Origin: Anticarsia gemmatalis
Lineage: Eukaryota; Arthropoda; Insecta; Lepidoptera; Erebidae
Direction: 5' to 3'
DNA: 64,000 nt
NCBI RefSeq assembly: GCF_050436995.1
Contig: NC_134758.1
Location: 3,472,001 to 3,536,000, forward strand
Position numbers and translations under genes: made by a program. The notes under the pieces were generated by a model, which saw nothing but the letters and a program-made list of their open reading frames with translations, was not told the DNA's origin and ran no database searches. This document shows positions 10,769 through 20,500 of this stretch, piece by piece. Within the stretch, counting starts at the first letter, position 1; each line of letters opens with the position of its first letter.

Positions 10769-11374
10769 TACCGTAAAACGGGGTGAATAGAATTCGCGGG
10801 GTGAATAGAAAAAAAATCAGGAAAGTTTTCAAGCCCAATATTTGAGTACTCCTCGTTTAAGAATTTTGTTCATATTTGAAATGATTACACGTCGATATTA
10901 CTTCTCTGCGGTGTCATAATTGTTTAAATGTTTAAATTGATATTTATACCCCAAAAATTGCTTCAAAGTCAACCGTCCTCGAATGCCTTAATGGTCCATA
11001 CATTTTTTTCAAAACTTTGGATTTAAAGTGGAATTTCTTTTCTAATGAGTTGTTTGGAGTGTTTATCTCTTTAGGTGTATATTTATCTATAAAGATACAA
11101 TATTGTTAACTGAAAAAACGTTTTAAAACACAATTTTTCCATTCACCCCTCTGGTCGTTTCGATTCACCCCTATCGCTGGGTGAATAGAAATTGACCATA
11201 TTTTTAATGAAATATCGTAAAATTATGCATATTTTTGGACAAATATGGTTTTAACTCTTTCTTCATGGCGCCGGACATGATATAAAATAACCCGACAATA
11301 AAAATAACAAGTTATTCGCTACAAATTTTTAGGACAAAGTTGAAAATTGTTTCTATTCACCCCGTTTTACGGTA
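10769..11374. mobile_element. MITE with TACCGTAAAACGGGGTG termini, probable TA duplication
   Basis: The left end reads GGTACCGTAAAACGGGGTGA and the right end TCACCCCGTTTTACGGTACC, an inverted repeat of about 26 bp continuing into GAATAGAA. Further GGGTGAATAGAA copies lie inside both ends (10797, 11155-11190). A TA duplication fits Tc1/mariner-like mobilisation. There is no transposase frame. It occupies most of the 1.1-kb space between the divergent EXO1 and Zucchini-like starts. Confidence 0.75.
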
Positions 11375-11524
11375 CCTATACAAAATGGAATATGGAATGA
11401 GGGTAGTTAACGAATAAGTAACTTGTTTTACTGAAAATAGTGGTGACAGCATGGTTTGACCCATACGTTTATTCTAAAACATCTTAGAATATTAGCCTGT
11501 CCGCATATCCTAACAGTTACCTTT

Positions 11525-11542
11525 ATGATTGAAATCACGTAA
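11525..11542 (+). promoter_or_regulatory. Five-codon upstream ORF ending one base before the start codon
   Basis: ATG ATT GAA ATC ACG TAA ends at 11542; the main ATG begins at 11544. If both lie on the transcript, as the spacing suggests, this minimal uORF would influence initiation on the Zucchini-like protein. Confidence 0.4.
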
Positions 11543-11543
11543 A

Positions 11544-12371
11544 ATGTTATTTAATCCACGGATATTGTCGTCGGCTGCAGCGGTCGCAATAACCTGTGCT
11601 GTGTCTGCGGCGGCTTACTACTACAGAAGTCGCAAAGCTGAAATCAACGAGGTCATGGTATTCTGCAAATTGCAATTCAATGCATACAACTATTTCGATA
11701 AACTGATCAGCTACGTAGAAGCAGCTAAAGAAAGCGTACACGTCTGCATGCCCAGCATCCACAATCCTGCCATTCAAGGTCGTCTTGTGACTTTAATCAA
11801 GAAAAAGAACATCAAAGTCCGTATTATCATTGACCAGGCGGGATATAACGAATCGACGGACTTCTTTATAAGAGAACTTATCGATGCTGGTAAGATTAAT
11901 ATGTTATCATGAACAATTACTTCTTGGTATTTTAAATCTGTTAAATTTTTTTATAGGTATAAAATTAGAGTTTACTTGAATAAAAATCTATTTTTTACAG
12001 GGGCTGAAATAAAATGCAAAAGTAATGAATCAATCTATAGAATGCAGCACAAATTCTGTTTAGTCGACGACAAAGTCCTTATGACAGGCACGCTGGACTG
12101 GGGTAACGACCGTTCTGCTGACCACTGGAATTACGTCTACATAACAAGTAAATTTCAACTAGTAGAACCAGTAAAAAAAGAATTTTATCAAATGTGGAGT
12201 CAATTCTCAAGCGATCTAAGGCAAATCAAACAGCCTGTTTCCGACAACGAAAACGACACCGAATTTATAGACATCAGAAGTTCGGAAATCCCTGATGTTG
12301 TATCTCGGACAAATGTAGACCACCAGACGGCACGCGAGACAATATTGACTCCCGAAGTTTGTATTCTGTAG
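11544..12371 (+). CDS. Zucchini/MitoPLD (PLD6)-family protein, probable pseudoenzyme
   Basis: Two exons, 11544-11889 and 12001-12371, joined in frame across a GT-AG intron; 238 residues. I start at the ATG at 11544 because the longer frame opens with TTG. Residues 8-27 are hydrophobic and followed by YYYRSRK, fitting the mitochondrial outer-membrane anchor of MitoPLD. The rest aligns with PLD6 through VHVCMPSIHNPAIQGRLV, IKVRIIIDQAGY and the single HKD region. Family enzymes use H-x-K-(x4)-D-(x6)-G-S-x-N, as homodimers, to make piRNA 5' ends. Here the motif is Q131-H-K133, D138, G145-T-L-D148, so the catalytic His and the Asn are replaced. The zinc-finger loop of family members is also absent. 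The frame is intact, so this looks like a degenerate paralogue rather than a pseudogene. A poly(A) signal is at 12462. Confidence 0.82.
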
Positions 12372-12461
12372 GTATCATTACGAATTTTCTGAGTAATAAT
12401 ATTTAAATTCAATGTTTTATCTAATAATTTCACAAATGTTTTATGTTTCAAACATGCCTTG

Positions 12462-12467
12462 AATAAA
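12462..12467 (+). terminator. Poly(A) signal, Zucchini-like gene
   Basis: AATAAA 90 bases after the stop codon, giving a short 3' UTR. Confidence 0.55.
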
Positions 12468-13386
12468 ATCTCAAACTTTTTTTTATGAATAGACTCGAAC
12501 TCCTATATTTTTAATAATGAAGAATTATATTTTTTTTCCATTCTGGGTGAAGCTGGCCTTTGCCCCTTCCATTTTCTATTCTTATGAATTTTCTCCATTT
12601 CATTGTAATGAAACTGCTTTTTAGAAGAAAAGTGTTTCTTCGCCTTATTTTTCCCAATCTCATTTTCATGTGTTATTCATATACCTTTTATTTTTTATAT
12701 TTTACTTTTAATCAAAATATCTTTCAATTGGCAATTTACGTCTAATTTTAATGAAATTCACTATTGCTTATAATAATTATTAAAACTTATTAAATTGTAT
12801 AATGTATTTGATGAAGTGAATAAAATAATGAAAGATTCAATTGTTTTTTTTTACTAACTTACCGAGATCGAAACTAGATGATTTGCCATCTCTAGCGCCT
12901 AAACGACATCTACCTCTGAGCTATCAATAGATGGCGCTGCTTTTTTTGGTAGCTCTACAACTCTCAAATTAGTAAAAATGCCGAAATATCATACAATCCT
13001 GTTAATAGCACAGAATACTTTATAAACAAGGACTGAGCAGAGCAAAGATTTTGTAAGCTTGAGAAAGACAAAATTTAATATTTATGTAACAGGAAATATC
13101 AATGTAAAAAACAATTTTTTAATAGATAAAAATCTTACATAGCATGTCGCACAAAATTGGTGGAATAAATCCATTCGCTTTTCGGAAAATAATACAAAAA
13201 TAACTCAATAATAAGCATGAGATTATCAAGAAAACCATCTAAATTAGGTTTTACAAAGGTATTTATTTTAATCACACATTGAGAGATATCAACAAATCCA
13301 TTTGCAGTTTTACACTTATTGATCTGAAAATGGATACAAAATTGCAATAACTTATCATCTAAATAATTCATAAACTAAATATTGTT
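12468..13386. other. Gene-free spacer between convergent genes
   Basis: AT-rich spacer between the convergent Zucchini-like and MED10 genes. Open frames here (e.g. 12560-12745) are low-complexity and lack recognisable content. No repeat recognised. Confidence 0.5.
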
Positions 13387-13392
13387 TTTATT
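13387..13392 (-). terminator. Poly(A) signal, MED10
   Basis: AATAAA on the minus strand four bases after the TAA stop. A second AATAAA overlaps the stop itself (GAATAAATGAATAAAA), so the 3' UTR may be extremely short. Confidence 0.5.
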
Positions 13393-13395
13393 CAT

Positions 13396-14466
13396 TTATT
13401 CTCCACCCCTAATGGCTTTATATTTGGCTATTTCATTAGGGAAGGTTTTAGAAAGTTCCGATAGAAGGTGGCTCTTGAAACGCTTGTAAGAGTCTATCTT
13501 TCCTTTGACCTCCTCATTCTTGGCTAGAGCCTTGTCTATACAGTCTTTTGTGTAGAGCTGGGGATTGCGGCCTTGGTCAATGTAACTGAAAAATAAAGAG
13601 TTAATTATGAACTCAACATACAAATTTTATTCACTAGACTTTGTAACCAATAGTTTCAACTGAAGATCCCTGTTCAAATTGAAGTTGAAACCCATTTATG
13701 TTCCACTGCTAGGCAAGGATTTTCTCCCGTAATGAGGGAGGGTTTAGTAATTACATTAATATTTTAAGGCAACATAAAACTGTGACCATAACTTAAAACT
13801 TTTCAAATCAGTGTGGATAGTATAAATGCTTGAAAACAATAACTTTATAACCTGTAAAAAGAGTATGTATTAGACCGATATACTTACTCAAAAACTTCGG
13901 TAGGAACATGGATGTCATGTACCTGTGACTTCAGTTTGTCCACTTCCTGGAGTCCAGTTACCAGGGATTGGCTGAAATATTACATAAACATAATGTTTAG
14001 TTACATTACTTATTATTTACTAGCTATATATAAGCTAAGTATATATTATGAACAGTAGCCATTGAGCTATATTCTTTACAACATGTGGCTTACTTTCGAA
14101 AAATGAGACATCAGGACAATAAGTATATGATGCATATACGTAAAATACACTAATAAGAAAGTCAAGAAAGGTGTTCTTTGCAAGATATTGTGAAATACGT
14201 GTCAGCACAAATTCATATTCTATACAAGTGAGTTAGATAAAGTACAGTTAATCAGGCAAGTGTATAAAGAATATATTGACAAAGTATAAGGGAAAATAAA
14301 CTTCAAAACTCAAAATTATTCGCAAATCAGCTGAAGAAACTTACATTTTTTGATTCAGTACACTCTGCCCTTGTGGCTGAAAATCACTAACGATGATACG
14401 AATCTGCCTCACGTTCTCAATAAACATTTCAAGTTGAGTTTCAAGATTTTCAAGGGACGACGACAT
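13396..14466 (-). CDS. MED10: Mediator of RNA polymerase II transcription subunit 10
   Basis: A subunit of the Mediator middle module, which links activators to RNA polymerase II in the nucleus. Three minus-strand exons: 14345-14466, 13888-13971 and 13396-13585; 131 residues, close to human MED10 (135). The sequence is MSSSLENLETQLEMFIENVR, IIVSDFQPQGQSVLNQK, then VTGLQDVDK-like and HDIHVPTEVFDYIDQGRNP, ALAKNEEVKGKID and ending AKYKAIRGGE. It is collinear with the vertebrate protein, including the near-invariant YIDQGRNPQLYTK block. Exons join through AT|C and GA|T split codons. It is head-to-head with the TPP carrier gene, 545 bases away. Confidence 0.96.
13690..13755 (+). repeat. Fragment of a dispersed lepidopteran repeat (CACTGCTAGGCAAGG type)
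   Basis: CCACTGCTAGGCAAGGATTT and CTCCCGTAATGAGGGAGGG also occur, diverged, at 62330-62400. The motif is common in lepidopteran non-LTR element remnants. It lies in MED10 intron 2. Confidence 0.55.
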
Positions 14467-15011
14467 CTTCAACTATCTTTTATTATTTGTTAACGTAAAA
14501 AATAATAACAACAACGCCTGAAAATAAAACGTCAAAGTGAAAAACTGAACTGATGATTGTAGAACAATGATTCAATGAACGTTTGATTGAACTGTGAAGC
14601 AAAAATGAATGAATGGTTGAATGATCTGTGCTATTCATTGTGCTGTTGAAAACATTTTTTGATAAAAATTACACATAACCTTAATTATTTTTTTAACTAA
14701 TTTAAGTTTTTAGAATATTATAGTTTAAATTATTTCCAAAAAATATTGAAAAAAACATTTTTCTATTTATATAAGTAGGTACCTATGCACTTGTTCCGGA
14801 ACGCAAATTATTGACGTTTAACTTGACACTTGAAATCACGACGACAGCTGACCCAAGTTTCAAATTGGATTTGAGTTTGACTTTGATTCAATGGAATCAA
14901 AGTTTGTTTGAGTTGACATTGACTTTTTGCAATGCGTACAGGATAAAACGTAGTTTATCATCAATTAAAGTTCAGTGAGAATTTAATCTTGCAAGTGTAA
15001 TATTGTCTGCA
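14467..15011. promoter_or_regulatory. Probable bidirectional promoter region of MED10 and the TPP carrier
   Basis: The two start codons are 545 bases apart and divergent, with no other gene between. At 14810-14930 there is a cluster of TTTGA/TTGAC-rich repeats (TTTGAGTTTGACTTTGATTC and others) on the carrier-proximal side. Core elements were not identified with confidence. Confidence 0.45.
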
Positions 15012-15977
15012 ATGGTGCAAGTAGTCGCCCTGGAGTCTCAGACGAGCGTGTACCAAGCAGCAGTTGCCGGTGCCTTTGCGGGAGCCTTCACCAGGGCAGT
15101 TGCACAGCCCTTGGACGTTGTGAAAATCAGATTTCAACTACAAATAGAGCCAATTAAGAATGGGTCCAGGTACACGTCTATGTTACAAGCAGTGGCTGCT
15201 ATCGTTAAGGAGGAAGGTGTGGCGACACTCTGGAGTGGTCACGTACCGGCGCAATTTCTATCCATATCTTACGGAATCCTACAATTTTCTGTATACGAGA
15301 AGTTAACACAACTGTGCCAAAGATCTGATCCACAATTTTTCTTAGTACACAAACATTGGTTAAACTTTTGTAATGGTGCTATCGCGGCTACAGTTGCCAC
15401 TGTCGTGTCTTTTCCGTTTGACACGATAAGAACTAGGATGATAGCAGAACAGAAGACTAATAGAGCATACAAAGGATTTGTGCATGCAACATCCAGTATG
15501 ATGAAGACTGAAGGAATGAGAGCTTTGTTCAAAGGATTAAGTCCCACCTTAGGACAGATAGCTCCACATGCTGGGATGCAGTTTGCAGTATACAAACTGT
15601 TTACAGAGAACATTCTGAGCAAAATAGCATTCTTCCAAAGGCAAAACTCATTACATGGAACAGTAGCATCAAGTCTTTCAGCAAATTTAATAGCAGGTTC
15701 TATAGCAGGTTGTGTGGCAAAAACAGCAATTTATCCTTTCGATTTGGTGAAGAAAAGGTTACAGATTCAAGGTTTTCAGCAACATAGGAAGTATTTTGGT
15801 AAACAAATGTACTGTAATGGTGTATTTCATTGTGTGAAATTGACTATCAATGAGGAGGGTTTTCTAGCACTGTACAAAGGCTACTGGCCAAGTATGTTAA
15901 AAGCAGTTTTAGTTACAGCATTACATTTTGCTGCATATGATGAAATGAAACATCTGTTTATAAGAATAGTAAGCTGA
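15012..15977 (+). CDS. Mitochondrial thiamine pyrophosphate carrier, SLC25A19 type
   Basis: An inner-mitochondrial-membrane carrier, expected to bring thiamine pyrophosphate into the matrix. It is a single uninterrupted exon, 321 residues from the ATG at 15012 (the longer frame opens with TTG). Three tandem mitochondrial-carrier repeats are visible, each with the P-x-[DE]-x-x-[KR] signature: QPLDVVKIRFQ (about residue 33), FPFDTIRTRMI (about 140) and YPFDLVKKRLQ (about 245). Each is followed by an EEG/TEG-type matrix helix (VKEEGVATLWSGHVPAQ, MKTEGMRALFKGLSPTL, INEEGFLALYKGYWPSM). The first repeat QLQIEP-SRYTSMLQA and GHVPAQ blocks fit the SLC25A19 branch. Exact substrate assignment is by family resemblance; a poly(A) signal is at 16748. 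Confidence 0.9.
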   Translation: MVQVVALESQTSVYQAAVAGAFAGAFTRAVAQPLDVVKIRFQLQIEPIKNGSRYTSMLQAVAAIVKEEGVATLWSGHVPAQFLSISYGILQFSVYEKLTQLCQRSDPQFFLVHKHWLNFCNGAIAATVATVVSFPFDTIRTRMIAEQKTNRAYKGFVHATSSMMKTEGMRALFKGLSPTLGQIAPHAGMQFAVYKLFTENILSKIAFFQRQNSLHGTVASSLSANLIAGSIAGCVAKTAIYPFDLVKKRLQIQGFQQHRKYFGKQMYCNGVFHCVKLTINEEGFLALYKGYWPSMLKAVLVTALHFAAYDEMKHLFIRIVS

Positions 15978-16011
15978 TAAAAAATTCCACACAAATTTTG
16001 TCTGCCTATTG

Positions 16012-16124
16012 CCCGGTTTCTGAAGCACATTTAATGGTAGTTTCTCTATTCAATCTGTTTTTATATATGAGTTTAAATGCTATTGAATAGATAAACTACC
16101 ACTAAATATGCCTGAAACAGGGGG
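16012..16124. mobile_element. Short foldback repeat, copy 1
   Basis: CCCGGTTTCTGAAGCACATT with GGTAGTTT on the left pairs with AAACTACC and CTGAAACAGGGGG on the right. The centre contains TATATGAGTTTAAA-GCTATTG. A closely related 111-bp copy lies at 61937-62047, so this is a mobile foldback unit. In this copy the unit lies in the carrier's 3' UTR. Confidence 0.7.
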
Positions 16125-16747
16125 TAAGTGTTTGTATACTGCCGATTTTATGTCCCAGAATGACCGTTACAAATGTGTAAACTATTTCGTAAACAAAAGA
16201 AACACATAAATGACAGGTAAGTATTAGTGAGAATCTAATAAGTTGATATGATGTAGTAAACACATTTGTAATGGCCCAAGTAAAGAGTAGTTGAAAGAAA
16301 TCTCATCAGAATCAATGTAATAGCTTTTTAATTAAAGTGTAATTCTGCAACAACATTAAGTATAAATTAATTATTAAATGGCCTGTGTCACTGTACTCTT
16401 ATCAATCTTGAATGAGTGATTTATTTATCACCAACTCTTACTATTGTTTATTAGTACAGAATTTAACATAAATTGCAGTATATGCAGATTTCTTTTTCCA
16501 TTAAAAAAGAACCATAGTGTAGTAATGATTATAGAGTTAGGATTTTCTAGTCAGACCTCAGACCAGAGACTAAATTAAAAGTTTTTTTTATTTATCAGTT
16601 ATGTTTGTTATTGTATTTGTAATTTGGGTCTACTTTATATTTATTGATAAAGTTGTCACTGAATACTTAAACATTTGCCATAATCATATCTTGCTATTTT
16701 GTTCCTGCTTTTATGTAGATTATTGTTATTTGTATGCCAAAATGAGA

Positions 16748-16753
16748 AATAAA
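16748..16753 (+). terminator. Poly(A) signal, TPP carrier
   Basis: The first of overlapping AATAAATAAATAAATG signals, 770 bases after the stop. Confidence 0.45.
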
Positions 16754-17413
16754 TAAATAAATGAAACCATTCATAGTTCCTTTGCTGGGTACAGGCTTCA
16801 TTCTTTAATTAGATATTAGGGCTACAGTCCGATATGAAAAAAAATACTTAACCTAATTTATTTAAAAATGTTCTTGTGCCAAGAAGAATTGAGTAAATTG
16901 AGTTCCTGTTACTCCAATTATTTTTAAGAACATTATTAAGTTTAAATAATTTATACTATTATGTCTTCATCATCAGCTTACATTTTCGATTTATTTATTA
17001 CCATTATATCTTCGAATTTATTGTGATTTATTTTTAATTATTTGTAGTTTTTAGACATCACAGTTTTTGTATTTGTATTGTTTTCATGTAGCTTAGCTTA
17101 GAACAAATTTCTGTGATATTTAATAGCCAAGAAAGCTATCAATTATATTGAATATAGTATGGTATTGATACTACTGTTTTTCATTATCCTTTTATACAGG
17201 GTGAAATTTAAATCACCAAAAATCTTGTAACACTAGATAGCTAACATCATAAGCAAAAACTATTATAAAAGATGAGAAATTATGACAACTCTTTAAACAA
17301 AAGTTGTTGAGCTTTATAGCCCTGAGAGGTTTTTGGTGTTTTACAAATAACTCTGTAGCTACATAGGTATATGAATTCAAGGTAAAGCAGACACTCTATA
17401 GAAAAGAAATATT

Positions 17414-17419
17414 TTTATT
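17414..17419 (-). terminator. Poly(A) signal, secreted-protein gene
   Basis: AATAAA on the minus strand, about 130 bases beyond the TGA at 17547. Confidence 0.5.
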
Positions 17420-17546
17420 ACAATTGACTATAAAACAATATCTTAACCAACTCATTTATAAAAAGTAAACATAAGAATATAATTATACATTTTACTATAG
17501 ACCAATTTTATCACTAGATTTTGTAAGAAAAATCATAAACTATATG

Positions 17547-20500
17547 TTAACCATATGATATAACATAGCCCATATTTCGCATCAAAGTGTCTTTGATAGC
17601 TGGTTGCAGTTCCTTCTTCATATATGTCGTCAACAGAGTCCTTATTCCTTTCGTAAATATATCCTCCATTTCCCTAGAAATATCTTCGGCTTCATCCAGT
17701 TCGTCATCAGGTCGGAAAAGCTTACTTCTTTCGTAATTAACTCGACTACGAGGCTCATAAATTATATCCCAGTTATTATCAGCAGCTCTGCTATCTAAAC
17801 CAATATCGTATATCTGCCTAAAGTGCGGTTCGAAAGAAAACTCATCCGATCTCCTTTTGCGTTTCAGAGGCAAATTGTCCTTATTCCTTACAGAATTCCT
17901 GTTGATGTATTTCTCGCAGCCGTAGGCGTAAACGCTTATAAAACCGGGTTCAACGAACTCTGAATCGGTTTTGACATTGAATTTGCCAGGTTGTTGGTTT
18001 AAAGGTCTCGTATGGAAGCCGATGCCGGCTTTTCTGAGTCGTAGTATCATATTGCAGCCGTTTCCCCCGCGGCTTCTTGGGTAATCGTCTAAGAAAGGAC
18101 CGTCGATGGATCTGGATTCCGCGTAATGTCTTCTTAACCTTCTGCTCGGTGGAAGTCCTCGATCCAAGTCATTAGCATCGTAAAGATCTACATTCCCACT
18201 AATAGTTATATCGTGGAACAACAACATGGTGTCTAAAGATACATTTCTTGGGTCGAAATAGCATTTTTCTACTCGAACCCAGTTGCTATTCTGCGGGAGA
18301 CGTACTCTCATTCTTGTTACGTACATATCCACGGGTGCCGATCGCATCTGCTGGTATAAGCTATAGCCATTGAGATCTATGCTTTGACCCTGAAACAAAA
18401 ACAAAGATTGTTTTTGAAAATAGTCACTGCAATAACTACGTGTTTAGATAAATCTACTCTCGCCGGGAATGTACCTAAGTAATTAATGTTCACGCAATGT
18501 GTGACTACGAGTAGATAAGATGATGAATATGATAATTTCTTAATGCGCCACATATTCAACTTTCGGAACCCTATAATTTGAAGCACGCATATTAGGCCAT
18601 CGAAAAATATTTGACATTCATTGAAATATTTCACGAGGTAAATCTACCTGATTTTCTTCAGATACTTATTATGTATAAATATATAAAGTTGTTGACTTTT
18701 ATAGCTAACTGTAGGTAAATTGCATTGCAAAAGAATTCCTTATTTACTGCATCCTAGGAAAACCAATTCACAAGGTGTAGATCCACTTATGCATGTAGGC
18801 GTTGCACATTATCAATTCCATTAATTCATAGGTAGGTCTAATCATTTATAGTTTACTATGCTATCTGTAGTAAAGTCAAAGCGCAATAACATTACAGGGT
18901 TTTTACTATTATACGTGTATGTAATTATGTATGTTGTTGCGAAATATTTTAACACTTAACTCCTAACCTTAATTCGGGGTTTCCCCTGTGCACTGCGCAA
19001 ATATGCATATTGTTCTCGTACATAAAAAATAATTCGTTTCTAAGCGTATGCTTATTAAGAATTTATCTCTTGAGGAAAATCGTCTTGTTATAGATTATAA
19101 AGAAAATGTAAATATTATTGTATAATTCGCACACAGTGATTTGATTTCAAACTAAGCAGAGCTTGTACAGTCAGCTCCAAAAGTAGCTGAACAACTTTAT
19201 ATCTTACTGTGGTAACCAAATTACTGATAAACATACTTATATGCTTCTAAATACATACTCATATGGATATATAAATTGACAACCATAACACTAATATTTG
19301 GCCCGGGTGGGATTCGAACCCACACACGCGGCGCTACGGTTATTGTGGCAACGACGTGACCATATCTTTAATTGCGCTATACGTGCAGTTAAAGCTACGT
19401 TTCTGCAGTGCTTTCTGTCACTCTATCGTGCAGTTAATACGCACATGAATGGGTTTTAAATAAATTCGTAACAACCTTTTGACGAAGTTGCCGGCTATTC
19501 AATTATCTGTCGTGGACAAACTTCTTTCGGGTGTTTTCCTATTCGGTTAAAAAAAGGAAGGGCTAGGTTAACGACTAATTGAATTCTAAGCATTGGACCT
19601 TTTCGATAAAAAAGTGACAGAAAATGCATTAAAACAACTGTTAAAATACTACTTAGCACCTAATGCTCTTATCTGGGCCATAAATATAGCTATCCGCCGT
19701 CGAAGACACTAGACAGCCATACATTCTCAATTTATAGTTATAATCGTTAGCCTTACCGAGGGTGTATCCAAATTCTTCGGCTGCGTTCGTTTCCGTCGCT
19801 TCATCTGGTCTAATGCGGACTCGAGACGCGACGAGCACCTCTCCCCGGCGACAGGCACTGTGGTCAGGGGCGGCAGACCACCGGGGCCGACACCAGGCCG
19901 GCTGTCAAAACGCTTCACTTCAAACAGGGGAAGGAAGCGTGACTCTGGAAAATAGACGTAATATCGTAAAATCATATAACAGACTGTATCTACAACAATC
20001 TACATTCTACATGTTTTATTGTTATAATAATAAGCGAGGCGAAAAACTTTCACTGTCTAAGCCAGGAATTGAACCCTAGATTCTGTGAGGAAACACACTT
20101 GTCCTATAGTACGACAACTTAATAAAGAGCCTTAGGTGCACGACTTATCTTGATTAAAGTTTGTAAATCCATGTATTTTTAAAACGAAGTACCTACCTGT
20201 ATCAAACAAGTCATATAACTAACGGTAACACCTTAGCTGATTAAGCTTGCGTTTCGCTGCTAGCTTTTCTACCTATCCTATACCTTACATAGATACAAGG
20301 TTTTTTACTAAGTTGCTAGACTATATTGTCGTCGTGGTAAATTTGGACTCCGACTGTGCGTTACTTATTTATAAACATAATGATTAAGATTGTTGACGAC
20401 TATGAACCCTCTGCAAAAAAAGCACCAAGATATTGCTTTGTGTAGCTATTCGCTATGGCACCAACTACCTACCTACATTCTCACGAGCCAAATAATGTGA

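Larger units (their letters stand above)
15978..17413. other. 3' UTR and gene-free spacer between convergent genes
   Basis: The carrier's 3' UTR probably runs to about 16770. The rest is AT-rich and gene-free except for the foldback repeat at 16012-16124. Confidence 0.5.

Noticed and set aside
19762..20079. Plus-strand 105-codon frame
   Set aside because: It overlaps the complement of the middle exon (19757-19944) of the secreted-protein gene, which is needed to keep that gene in frame.
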